From assembly GCF_005280195.1 (NCBI RefSeq), contig NZ_SZPR01000004.1, positions 1 through 64,000 on the forward strand: a stretch of 64,000 nt of DNA, written 5' to 3'. Position numbers and translations under genes: made by a program. This DNA comes from Streptomyces galbus (GTDB lineage Bacteria; Actinomycetota; Actinomycetes; Streptomycetales; Streptomycetaceae). Position 1 is the first letter of the stretch. Each line of letters begins with the position of its first letter. Below, piece after piece: positions 17,309 through 25,600 of this stretch. A model generated the notes under the pieces. The model worked only from the letters and a program-made list of their open reading frames with translations, was not told the origin of the DNA and made no database searches.

Positions 17309-19561
17309 TCAGCCGAGCGGACTCATGGCACCTGACCAGATGCCGTAGGGGACGTCACCGGACTTTCCGGCCACGCCCTTCAGCGGCAGGGGTTCGAGGC
17401 TCTTGGCGAGGTCGATGCGGTAGACGACGACCGCCGTGGAGACGGCCTTGGCCGTGCCGACGTACCAGGCCGCGGTGTCGTCCGCGGTGGTGCCGGCCTT
17501 GCCCGCGACCTGGGCCGTGGCGGAGGCGGCGCCGGGGTGGGCCGTGCGGAAGGCGTCCCGCAGCGCGGAGGAGACCTCCTGGGCCGTTCCGGCGCCGATC
17601 GCGCGCCGGGCGGTGGGGAGTTCCAGGGGCACCTTGGTGCCGTTGTGGGTGATCTTGCGGACCGAGTACGGCTCGGTGTGCTTGCCGTCGGCGGCGAACG
17701 TGGCGTAGCCGCTGGCCATGCGGATGGCGCTGGGCGTGGAACTGCCCAGGGACAGCGCGGGCACCTGCGCGCCGAGGCTGGAGGACAGCAGCCCGGCGGC
17801 CTGGGCGGTGGCCCGCACGTTGGCCAGCCCGGTGTCCATGCCGAGCTGCATGAACGGCGTGTTCACCGACTTGGCGAGCGCCTGGTGCAGGGAGATCTGC
17901 CCGTAGGAGGTGCCGCCGTCGTTGTGGGCGGCCACCTTGCGGCCGCTGCGGTCCCAGTACGGGCCCTCGGGCGTGGTCACCGGCACGCCGTCGTCGCCGT
18001 CGTACAGCGACTCGCCGGTCACCGGGGTCGCCGGTCCCTCACGGGTCTTGTGCACGCCGTGCTCGAGCCCGGCCGCGTACACGAACGGCAGGAACGCCGA
18101 ACCCGCGGGGACGGTGGTGGCGTTGGACTCGTTGTAGCCCTGCTTGCGGTGGTCGGGGCCGCCGTAGACGGCGAGGATCCGGCCGTCGGTGGCGACGGAC
18201 GCGGCGCCGTAGTGGGCGTCGGCGGCGGTCTTCGGGTCGTCGCGCTGCGCCTTCTTGCGGGCCTGGGTGACGGCGTCGGTGAGCTGCGCCTCACGGTTGC
18301 GGTCGAAGGTCGTGTAGATCTGGTAGCCGCCGAGGTCGAAGTCCTTGTCGGAGATGTGCCCGGTCTTCTTGGCGTACTGGGTGGCGAGTTCGACCAGGTA
18401 GTCGCTCTGCTGGCCGGTGTCGTACAGCGGGTTCTGCTTCAGCGGCTCGGGGAACGTCCTGTACTTCGCCCGCTCGGCCGGGGACAGCTTGCCGATCTTG
18501 ACCATGCGGTCGAGGATCCAGGACCAGCGCTCCACGGCCCGGTCGTGGTTGGCCTTGCCCAGGGTCGGGTCGAACAGGCCGGCGCCCTTGAGCAGGGAGG
18601 CGAGCATGGCGGCCTCGGAGACGTTCAGCTTGCTGACGTCCTTGCCGTAGTACGCCTGGGAGGCGCGCTGGATGCCGTAGGTGCCGCGGCCGAACCAGCT
18701 CGTGTTGAGGTAGCCCTCGAGGATCTTGTCCTTGCTCATCTTGTTGTCGAGTTTGAGCGAGATCATCGCCTCGGTGAACTTGCGGCTGACCGTCTGGTCC
18801 TGGTTCAGGTAGACGTTCTTGACGTACTGCTGGGTGATGGTCGAGCCGCCCTGGGTGTCGCCCTGGCCGACGGTGCGGAACAGGGCGCGGGTCAGGCCCT
18901 TGAAGGAGATGCCGGGGTCGGAGTAGAAGCTCTCGTTCTCGGCGGCGAGGACGGCCCAGCGCACCCCCTCGGGGATGTCCTTCAGCGGCATGGCCTGGCG
19001 CTGCACCCAGCCGGTGCGGGCCATGGGCGTGCCGTCGGCCCAGAAGAACACGTTGTCCTGCTGGGTGGCGTAGGAGTTGAGGTTGTCGGGGATGTCGGTG
19101 GCCGCGTAGGCGACGACGAGGAAGAAGGTGCTCAGGCCCAGGGAGCCGAGGATCCCGCCGAGCCACTGCCGCCAGGAGGGTATCCAGCGGCGCCAGTCGT
19201 CCCGGCCGGGACGGGGGTACTGGGGGCGCAGGCGGCGCAGGTGGGGAGCGAGGAAGGCGACGGCCGGGGCGAGGGCGGCGGAGGCCCGGGCGAGGTGGGG
19301 ACCGAGGGCGGCGGTGAGGCGTTCGCGGGGGGAGGGCTGGGCGGCCTTGCGGCGGCCGCGCACGGAGCGGGCCGCGTCGGATATCTCGGACTTGTCGGGC
19401 TTGTCCGGAGTTCCGGATATGTCCGGCAGGGGGACGCGCAGTTGCATGGTCTCGTCCGGTCGCGGCAGCGACGGGACCTTCAACTGCATGGTGGCGTCCG
19501 GTTCCAGGGGAACCTCGTCGTCGCCGCCCCCGTCGTTCTTCCCTCGCCCTGCCTGGGTCAC
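17309..19561 (-). CDS. Class A penicillin-binding protein with substituted transpeptidase site
   Basis: 750 residues from the GTG at 19561, preceded by GGAGGGAGG. A long charged cytoplasmic tail leads to one membrane helix at about residues 133-155. The glycosyltransferase-51 domain has all hallmarks: ENESFYSDPGISFKG, GGSTITQQYVKN, RKFTEAMISLKLD and STSWFGRGTYGIQRAS. It polymerises lipid II into glycan chains. In the transpeptidase domain SVN and KAGT are recognisable, but the SxxK box reads PAGSAFLPFVY: Ser488 is there and the lysine is Leu491 (codon CTG at 18089-18091). Cross-linking activity is therefore doubtful. The operon continues into the deacetylase. Confidence 0.9.
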   Translation of the reverse strand: MTQAGRGKNDGGGDDEVPLEPDATMQLKVPSLPRPDETMQLRVPLPDISGTPDKPDKSEISDAARSVRGRRKAAQPSPRERLTAALGPHLARASAALAPAVAFLAPHLRRLRPQYPRPGRDDWRRWIPSWRQWLGGILGSLGLSTFFLVVAYAATDIPDNLNSYATQQDNVFFWADGTPMARTGWVQRQAMPLKDIPEGVRWAVLAAENESFYSDPGISFKGLTRALFRTVGQGDTQGGSTITQQYVKNVYLNQDQTVSRKFTEAMISLKLDNKMSKDKILEGYLNTSWFGRGTYGIQRASQAYYGKDVSKLNVSEAAMLASLLKGAGLFDPTLGKANHDRAVERWSWILDRMVKIGKLSPAERAKYRTFPEPLKQNPLYDTGQQSDYLVELATQYAKKTGHISDKDFDLGGYQIYTTFDRNREAQLTDAVTQARKKAQRDDPKTAADAHYGAASVATDGRILAVYGGPDHRKQGYNESNATTVPAGSAFLPFVYAAGLEHGVHKTREGPATPVTGESLYDGDDGVPVTTPEGPYWDRSGRKVAAHNDGGTSYGQISLHQALAKSVNTPFMQLGMDTGLANVRATAQAAGLLSSSLGAQVPALSLGSSTPSAIRMASGYATFAADGKHTEPYSVRKITHNGTKVPLELPTARRAIGAGTAQEVSSALRDAFRTAHPGAASATAQVAGKAGTTADDTAAWYVGTAKAVSTAVVVYRIDLAKSLEPLPLKGVAGKSGDVPYGIWSGAMSPLG

Positions 19562-19802
19562 GACTGCGCGCCTCCCTCCGCACTCGTTGTTGCTCGCGCA
19601 GGCAGACGTACAGACGTACAAGGGTTTGATGTCAGTTGCCGCAGCGCGGCCGCAAACCCTGAATCCCCTCGACCTCGTGGTCCTCGCGGCTCAATCAAAT
19701 TACCAGCGCCCTTCGCAAACTCTCCACACAGGAACAGGGCAGAACGCGTCACACCCGCGGTGACGGGCGCCCCACCCGTCTCCCAGTGGCTAGCCTGGGG
19801 GC

Positions 19803-20018
19803 ATGCCTCGCTACGAGTACCGCTGCCGTACCTGCGGCGACACGTTCGAACTGTCCCGTCCCATGGCGGAGTCCTCCGCCCCGGCCAACTGCCCGGCCGG
19901 CCACGACGACACCGTCAAGCTCCTCTCGACGGTCGCCGTCGGCGGCACGGCGTCCACCCCCCGCCCGAGCGGGGGCGGCGGCGGAGGCGGCTGCTGCGGG
20001 GGCGGCTGCTGCGGCTGA
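19803..20018 (+). CDS. FmdB-family zinc-ribbon protein
   Basis: 71 residues. MPRYEYRCRTCGDTFEL is the FmdB regulatory-protein zinc ribbon; the second metal pair is reduced to Cys-Pro (NCPAGHDD). A threonine/serine stretch follows and the protein ends in an extraordinary GGGGGGGCCGGGCCG tail with two CC pairs. FmdB proteins are small, predicted nucleic-acid- or protein-binding factors. A TAGCCT box lies about 10 bases before the ATG, so the message is likely leaderless. The tail may bind a metal or simply reflect slippage of GGC repeats. Confidence 0.8.
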   Translation: MPRYEYRCRTCGDTFELSRPMAESSAPANCPAGHDDTVKLLSTVAVGGTASTPRPSGGGGGGGCCGGGCCG

Positions 20019-20020
20019 CG

Positions 20021-20048
20021 GGGGCAGGGGCCGCAGGCCCCGTGCCCC
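20021..20048 (+). terminator. Terminator after the FmdB gene
   Basis: GGGGCAGGGGCC, loop GCA, GGCCCC-G-TGCCCC: a 12-bp stem with one bulged base, starting 3 bases after the stop. It may also stop leftward transcription of the HAD gene that ends at 20140. Confidence 0.6.
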
Positions 20049-20050
20049 CC

Positions 20051-20105
20051 AGGGGCGCGGGGAACTGCGCGACCGGCCACGACGCACGGACAGCCGCCGG
20101 ACGAC
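20051..20105. repeat. Streptomyces interspersed palindromic intergenic element
   Basis: The stretch AGGGGCGCGGGGAACTGCGC and the following CCACGACGCAC are, from memory, the core of a short element scattered in hundreds of intergenic sites of Streptomyces genomes. It fills the gap between two converging genes. A second, reversed relative is at 62984-63064. Confidence 0.55.
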
Positions 20106-20139
20106 CTGACACCCCACCCCGGACCGCGCCCCGTCGCCG

Positions 20140-20958
20140 TCAGGCAGACGGCCCCCCGCGCACGCTCCGCAGGAACTCCCGGAGGATCCGCTCCCCCGCC
20201 GCCACCCCCCGCTCCGGCAGCGCCGTCACCCCCGGCGCCGTCCACTCCGTCTCGGCGAGCTCCCCGTGGCCGGGGCGCCAGCCCCGGTCCACCGCCAGCA
20301 GCAGGTCCGCGTCCAGCAGCGAGTCACCCGCGCCCAGCGTCAGCTCCGCCCCGGTGCGCCGCGCGACCTCCCGCACCGCCGCGCTCTTGGTCAGCGGCTT
20401 GGGCACGGCGTACACCTTGCGGCCCTGCAACGACACCGTCCAGCCCCGGTTCTCCGCCCAGGCGCCCAGCTCCTTGACCCACTCCTCGGGCAGCAGCTCC
20501 CGCTCCACGACCAGGTAGGCGAACAGGTCCTCGGCGACGCGGTGCTTGCGCACCCACAGCGGATCGGCGGTCGCCTCCAGGTGCGCCCGCACCTCGGCGA
20601 GCGGCGCGCACTCGTCCGCCAGCCGCGCGAGCACGCCCGCGTGCCAGTCGGCGTCGGTCACGCCGTCGACCAGCAGGTGCCCGCCGTTCGCGCAGATCGC
20701 GTACGCCGGGGCCGGCCCGGGGAGGTTGATGCGCAGGTACTGCTTGCGCGTGCGGGTGGTCGTCGGCACGAACACCGCCGCGTCCCCGAGGTCGGTCAGC
20801 AGCTGCGCGGCCGTCTCCGTCAGGTAGGACAGCGGACGGCTCTCGTGCACCTCGACGCACAGCAGCCGCGGTGCCCGGGCGTCCGGCATGGTCAGCGCCA
20901 GGGCCGCCGCGGAGTAGATGAGCGTACGGTCCAGGTCGCTCGCCACCAGCACCGGCAT
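20140..20958 (-). CDS. HAD-family phosphatase of the Ter-linked biosynthetic operon
   Basis: 272 residues. Motif I is VASDLDRTLIYS with the nucleophile Asp. VPTTTRTRKQYLRI gives the motif II Thr, and KSAAVREVARR with LGAGDSLLDADLL give motifs III/IV; the layout is that of Cof/sucrose-phosphatase-like HADs. It should remove phosphate from a small phosphorylated metabolite. Its ATG overlaps the stop of the upstream phosphoribosyltransferase fusion (TGATG), so translation is coupled. HADs of this kind are part of the Ter-linked nucleoside-like metabolite set described by Anantharaman and colleagues. Alone it would pass as a generic HAD. Confidence 0.82.
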   Translation of the reverse strand: MPVLVASDLDRTLIYSAAALALTMPDARAPRLLCVEVHESRPLSYLTETAAQLLTDLGDAAVFVPTTTRTRKQYLRINLPGPAPAYAICANGGHLLVDGVTDADWHAGVLARLADECAPLAEVRAHLEATADPLWVRKHRVAEDLFAYLVVERELLPEEWVKELGAWAENRGWTVSLQGRKVYAVPKPLTKSAAVREVARRTGAELTLGAGDSLLDADLLLAVDRGWRPGHGELAETEWTAPGVTALPERGVAAGERILREFLRSVRGGPSA

Positions 20959-23426
20959 CAGAGGGCCACCGCCTTGCCGTCGGCGCCGGTCGCCCCGCGC
21001 GTGAACCGGGGGTGGATCAGCCCCACACAGGTGTACGGCAGCCCCTCGACCTCCTCGACGGGCACCCCGCGCTGCTCGGCCAGGAGCCGCACGTGCTCCA
21101 GGTCGGCGCCCGCCCCGGCCCGGGCCAGGATCTTCCAGGGCACCCGGCGCAGCAGCACCCGAGTGGTCTCGCCGACGCCGGGCTTGACCAGGTTCACGTC
21201 GTGGATGCCGTACTCCTCGCTGATCCGCTCGACGGCGGCCCAGCCCTCCCAGGTGGGCGTGCGGTCGCTCGCCAGCAGTTCCTTGACGGCGCCGTCCACC
21301 GCGTCGGCGACCTCGTCGAAGCGCGCGGAGACCGCGTCGAGGAAGAGCCCGGAGACGTCGGCGCCGGCCAGCTCCCGGTAGTACTTCGCACCGTGGAAGT
21401 CGTCGGGGCCGACCAGGTCGGCGCGCAGCACGGTCCGCGAGATCAGCCCGGACACCGTGGAGTTGAGGCAGGCGGAGGGGATCAGGAAGTCCTCGCGGGT
21501 GCCGTAGGTGCGCACGCACGAGCCGGGGTCGGCGAGCACCGCGATCTCCGGGTCGAACCCGCTCGCGCCGCCCGCCGCCTCGAACTCCTGGATCGCGGCG
21601 GCCAGTTCGCGGGTGATGGCGCCCTTGCCGGTCCAGCCGTCGACGAACACCACGTCGGCCGGGTCGTGGTGGGCGGCGAGCCAGCGCAGCGCGGTGGCGT
21701 CGATGCCGCGTCCGCGCACGATGGACACCGCGTAGTGCGGCACGTCCAGGCCGTGCCGGTACCGGGCCCAGCGGCGCATCAGCACGCCCACCGGGGTGCC
21801 GGCGCGGGCCAGGGACACGAGGACCGGGCGCGGCGACCGCTCGGCGATCACCGTCTCGGTGACGACGCCGACGGCGTGCGCGAGGCGGGCCGCGGAGGTC
21901 TCCAGGGCGGCGTGGAAGAGCTGCTGGTACTGCTCGGTGGGCTGGTACTCCACCGGCAGGGACTCCGCGTAGTGGGCGCCGCCGCTCTGGATGGCCTCCT
22001 CGCGCTCCTCGGTCGGCGCCTCCAGCGTCACGTCCGAGAGGTCCTGCAGCAGCCAGCCGACCTCCTCGGGCGCGTACGAGGAGAAGGCGGGACCGCGGAG
22101 GGGTTCGGGCAGCACGGCTGTCCTTTCGGGGAGGTACGGCGGCGCGGGGACGTACGACGGCACGACGGCCCGCAGCACGTGCGGCACGTGCGCGGCGAGG
22201 CGGGCGAGCAGTCCGTCGGGGGCGTGCAGGGCGGGGGTGTCGCCGGCCGAGTCGACGACGGCGACCACGGCGTCGAAGCCGCCGCCGGCGACGTTGTAGG
22301 CGTAGCGCTCGCCGGGCCCGTCGGCCGGGTCGTCGTGGGCGGGGAAGACCAGCCGGGTGCGGATGGCGTAGCCGGGGTCGTCGACGGCGAGGACGGGCGA
22401 GCGGGTCGTGGTGGAGTAGCGGACCTCGGCCGTCACGAGCTGCTCCAGCTCGCGGGCGAGCCGCAGCGGGGCGTACATCAGCTCCTCCGAGCCGAGGACG
22501 AGGACGCGCCGGGCGTCGCCGGGTATCGCCTCGGCGAGCTGGGCGGCGAGGGCGGGCAGGGCGCGCTCCAGCCGGGCGCGGTGGTGCGGGGTGAAGCCGT
22601 GCCGGCCTCCGTCGGGCAGCCCGCGCGGCCAGCGCAGGTCGACGGCGGTGACACGGGGGCGGCCCGCCTCCGGGCCCGCTGCGGCCGGGGGCTGCGGGGC
22701 CGCGGCCGTCTCGTGGCACGCCACGAGGTCCTGCCCCTTCTCCAGCACCCCTTCCGGCAGGCGCACCGTCCCCGAGGCCGCCGCCACGAGGTCCACCCGG
22801 GCGCCGATCTCCCGGGCGAGGTCCGCGAGCCGGCCGGCGTCGGCGGGCGAGCGCACGTCGACCAGGGCGACCACCACGTACCGGCGCCGCGGGTACCGGC
22901 CGTGCAGTTCGCGGACCGTGTTCAGCACCGTGTTGCCGGTGGAGAACTCGTCGTCGACCAGGACCAGGGGTCCGTCGCCGGCCAGCAGGGCCGGGTCCTC
23001 GGGGAGCAGCAGGTGGGACGTGGCGTGCGAGTGGGACTCCTCGAAGCCGCCCGCCCGCGCCACGCCCGGGACCGGACGGCGGGTGGAGTGCAGGTAGGGG
23101 GCGCTGCCGAGACCGTCGGCGACGCAGTGGCCGAGCCCGGTCGCGGTCTCCGCGTACCCCAGCACGACGGCGCGGGCCGCCTCCCGCGCGCCGAGCAGCT
23201 CGCGCACCCGGCGGCCCAGGGCGAACCCGGAGCCGTAGACCACGGACGGCGACTGCGGGACGTGCTTGCCGAGCACGTTCGACACCAGCAGGTGCGCCCG
23301 CTTGGGGTTGCGCCGCAGGGCGAGCCCCAGCAGCTCCGTCAGGCCGGGGTCGCCGACGAGCTCGACCCCGAGCCGCTCGGCGACCCAGGTGCCGGACCAG
23401 ACCGCGTTGTTCACTGCGTTGTTCAT
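20958..23426 (-). CDS. Phosphoribosyltransferase-TRSP-StiP/PELOTA fusion of the Ter-linked operon
   Basis: 822 residues with several domains in order. About 25-230: a phosphoribosyltransferase with the PRPP loop GPLVLVDDEFSTGNTVLN. About 260-400: a TRSP-like region (VTAVDLRWPRGLPDGGRHGF and LVLGSEELMYAPL). About 440-700: the PRTase_1/StiP part, with VLVSLARAGTPVGVLMRRW, DVVFVDGWTGKGAITREL and PSACLNSTVSGLISRTVL. About 730-822: a PELOTA-like RNA-binding domain (VNLVKPGVGETTRVLLRRV, PYTCVGLIHPRFTRGA). In other genomes these parts are often separate genes. The set is proposed to build and attach a nucleoside-like compound. It lies 26 bases after the lyase and overlaps the HAD. Confidence 0.82.
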   Translation of the reverse strand: MNNAVNNAVWSGTWVAERLGVELVGDPGLTELLGLALRRNPKRAHLLVSNVLGKHVPQSPSVVYGSGFALGRRVRELLGAREAARAVVLGYAETATGLGHCVADGLGSAPYLHSTRRPVPGVARAGGFEESHSHATSHLLLPEDPALLAGDGPLVLVDDEFSTGNTVLNTVRELHGRYPRRRYVVVALVDVRSPADAGRLADLAREIGARVDLVAAASGTVRLPEGVLEKGQDLVACHETAAAPQPPAAAGPEAGRPRVTAVDLRWPRGLPDGGRHGFTPHHRARLERALPALAAQLAEAIPGDARRVLVLGSEELMYAPLRLARELEQLVTAEVRYSTTTRSPVLAVDDPGYAIRTRLVFPAHDDPADGPGERYAYNVAGGGFDAVVAVVDSAGDTPALHAPDGLLARLAAHVPHVLRAVVPSYVPAPPYLPERTAVLPEPLRGPAFSSYAPEEVGWLLQDLSDVTLEAPTEEREEAIQSGGAHYAESLPVEYQPTEQYQQLFHAALETSAARLAHAVGVVTETVIAERSPRPVLVSLARAGTPVGVLMRRWARYRHGLDVPHYAVSIVRGRGIDATALRWLAAHHDPADVVFVDGWTGKGAITRELAAAIQEFEAAGGASGFDPEIAVLADPGSCVRTYGTREDFLIPSACLNSTVSGLISRTVLRADLVGPDDFHGAKYYRELAGADVSGLFLDAVSARFDEVADAVDGAVKELLASDRTPTWEGWAAVERISEEYGIHDVNLVKPGVGETTRVLLRRVPWKILARAGAGADLEHVRLLAEQRGVPVEEVEGLPYTCVGLIHPRFTRGATGADGKAVAL

Positions 23427-23452
23427 GCGTCCCTAGGGGGTGAGGTGGGGGT

Positions 23453-24637
23453 TCAGCCGGGTATGCCGGCGGCGAGCAGGTCGACGAAGCTGACGTCCTC
23501 GTGCGCGACGCCGAAGACCTCCGCGCGCAGCATGGTCCGCTCCGCCCAGGCGCGGTGCGGCTTCACCTCGTTCATCTTGTTGGTGTACTGCGACCTGAGC
23601 ACTCCCCCGCCGCCGCGCTCGGGGCGCAGGATGTCGGCCGCGTCGCTGTACTCCTCGTGGCTGACGACGGACAGCGCGTGCACGGCCGGCACGTGGGACG
23701 GGTGGATGCACGTCTTGCCCAGCAGTCCGTTGGCGTGGTCGAGCGTGATCTCGCGCAGCAGCCCGTCCATCGCGTGCTCGATCAGTCTCTCGCGCAGCTC
23801 CACCGCCTGCCCCTCGAGGAAGGGGCTGTGCCGCAGCATCGGCTTGAACATGCGTTCGGGCACCCGGAAGTACTCCCAGACCGGCCCGGTGACGGTGAAC
23901 CCGGTGCCGTCGGCCCGCCCCAGCATGTTGACCACGTCGGCGATCACGGAGGCGACGATCTGGACGTCGTAGGCCGTCATGTCGGGCGCCCGGCGCAGGC
24001 CGTAGGAGGAGCAGAAGTCGGTGACGCCCAGGCGCAGCGCCAGGACCCGGTCCCGGTACTTGTCCACGGCCCGGAAGATGCCCTCCAGGGTCTCCACGCG
24101 CGACTCGCGGTACAGCAGCTCGGGCGACTCCAGCACCGGCATGGCGAACAGCCGGCGTCCGCAGGCGGCCTCGGCGACCGCCAGGGCCTCCAGGAAGGGG
24201 ATGCCCCGCTCGCCGGTGAACTTGGGGATCACGAACCCGGACAGCAGCCGCGCGGCCGGGCCGAGCCGCCCGACCAGGTCGGGGATCTGCTCGGGGGTAC
24301 GCACCCGGATGAACAGCAGCGGCAGCTCGACGGCCCCGTCGCCCTCGCCCGCGAACCGGCCGGCGAGGTCGGCGAACTGCCGGACGAGGTTCTCCTCGCC
24401 GGCCGGGACGTCCTCGTCGCCGATGGAGTCCTCCAGGCACAGCACCATCGACACCACGCCCTGGGCGCTCTGCTTGACGATGTCGTCGGCGAGCCGGGGC
24501 CGGGTGGCGGGGCTGTAGAGGGTGGCGCCCAGGGCCGCGGAGAGCAGCCGGGCCGGCGAGTCCGCGGTGAACGTGCACGGCTCGTGGTGGAAGAGGCGTT
24601 GCCGCACCTCAGGGGCGACGTGCCCGAAATGACGCAT
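23453..24637 (-). CDS. HpcH/HpaI (CitE-like) C-C bond lyase of the Ter-linked operon
   Basis: 394 residues. TIM-barrel features of the citrate-lyase beta/HpcH group are visible: YSPATRPRLADDI, VVSMVLCLEDSIGDEDV (acidic Mg-binding region), LLFIRVRTPEQIPDL, GFVIPKFTGERG, FAMPVLESPELLY and RLGVTDFCSSYGLRR. The C-terminal IHPSHVPAVHALSVVS matches the family cap. It should cleave or form a carbon-carbon bond on a small CoA- or keto-acid-type substrate. It is the first gene of the leftward operon lyase-PRTase fusion-HAD and is divergent from a TerD gene, the arrangement expected of the Ter-linked biosynthetic module. GGGGAG precedes the ATG. Confidence 0.82.
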   Translation of the reverse strand: MRHFGHVAPEVRQRLFHHEPCTFTADSPARLLSAALGATLYSPATRPRLADDIVKQSAQGVVSMVLCLEDSIGDEDVPAGEENLVRQFADLAGRFAGEGDGAVELPLLFIRVRTPEQIPDLVGRLGPAARLLSGFVIPKFTGERGIPFLEALAVAEAACGRRLFAMPVLESPELLYRESRVETLEGIFRAVDKYRDRVLALRLGVTDFCSSYGLRRAPDMTAYDVQIVASVIADVVNMLGRADGTGFTVTGPVWEYFRVPERMFKPMLRHSPFLEGQAVELRERLIEHAMDGLLREITLDHANGLLGKTCIHPSHVPAVHALSVVSHEEYSDAADILRPERGGGGVLRSQYTNKMNEVKPHRAWAERTMLRAEVFGVAHEDVSFVDLLAAGIPG

Positions 24638-24813
24638 GGAGCTCCCCGTGGCGCAAGGTAAGCCTGTGGATGTGGTGGACGGGTGGCCGGTAATAGTACG
24701 TACCGCGTTGTGTCCGGGGTTCCCGCAGGGCGTGAATTCCCGGTGACGGGACGTCTGCCCCCGGGGAAATCCCCCGCACCCCGCGTTGTCGTGGCCAGGA
24801 CCGAGAGGGCAGG

Positions 24814-25569
24814 ATGACCGGTATGACGCACGCGATGCTCAAGGGGTCGAACGTCCCGCTCGAAGCCACCACCGTACGGGCGGTGCTGCGCTGGACACCC
24901 GGACAGGGCGTCCCGGACGTCGACGCCTCCGCGCTGCTCCTCGGCCCCGACGGCCGTGTGCGGTCCGACGAGGACTTCGTCTTCTACAACCAGCCCCGGC
25001 ACCCGTCCGGGAAGGTCTGGCGCCTGGGCAAGAAGCGGGTCGCCGAGGGCCTCACCGACACGATCCAGACAGACCTGGCCGGTGTCGAGCCCGCCGTCGG
25101 CCAGATTCTCCTCGTCGCCTCGGCGGACGGCGTCACCTTCGACCGCGTACGCGACCTGCGCATCCTGCTGTACGACGCGTCGGCCACGGACGGCGAGCCG
25201 CTGGCCCGCTTCGACATCCGCCCGGAGACCGGCGAGGAGACGGCCCTGATCTGCGGGGAGCTGTACCGCCGGGGTGAGGGGTGGAAGTTCCGCGCGCTCG
25301 GCGAGGGCTACAGCAACGGCCTGAAGGGCCTGGCCACCGACTTCGGCATCTCGGTGGACGAGTCGGAGGAGGCGGACCGGGCGGCGGACCCGGTGGCGCC
25401 GGTGTCCCAGCCGCTGCCCCCGGAGCAGCCCACCCAGCCGGTCCCCGCCCCGCCGCAGCCGCCGTCCCAGCCGGCGTACGGCTACCCGTCGTCGCTGCCA
25501 ACCCACGGTTACGCCTACCCGGACCACTTCGCGCTGCCGCCGATGGGGCCGCAGTTCGTGGGGCGGTGA
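24814..25569 (+). CDS. TerD-family protein with a proline-rich C-terminal tail
   Basis: 251 residues. Residues 1-185 form a TerD (calcium-binding stress-protein) domain: [90 protein letters not shown]. The first Asp-rich loop keeps the DxDxSA pattern. The last 65 residues are Pro/Ala/Gln-rich ([17 protein letters not shown]) and end in [18 protein letters not shown], a disordered, possibly binding tail absent from the classical TerD proteins further right. An internal ATG at 24823 is an alternative start. It is divergent from the lyase operon. Confidence 0.85.
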   Translation: MTGMTHAMLKGSNVPLEATTVRAVLRWTPGQGVPDVDASALLLGPDGRVRSDEDFVFYNQPRHPSGKVWRLGKKRVAEGLTDTIQTDLAGVEPAVGQILLVASADGVTFDRVRDLRILLYDASATDGEPLARFDIRPETGEETALICGELYRRGEGWKFRALGEGYSNGLKGLATDFGISVDESEEADRAADPVAPVSQPLPPEQPTQPVPAPPQPPSQPAYGYPSSLPTHGYAYPDHFALPPMGPQFVGR

Positions 25570-25600
25570 CGGGACACCGGCCAGAGGGTACGGACGGGGG

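Noticed and set aside
17537..20518. 993-codon plus-strand frame opposite the penicillin-binding protein
   Set aside because: Gly/Val-rich shadow with no motifs; the opposite strand holds a full class A penicillin-binding protein.
21012..23972. 986-codon plus-strand frame opposite the PRTase fusion
   Set aside because: Same reason; the minus strand has clear PRPP-loop and PELOTA-like motifs and an overlapping operon.
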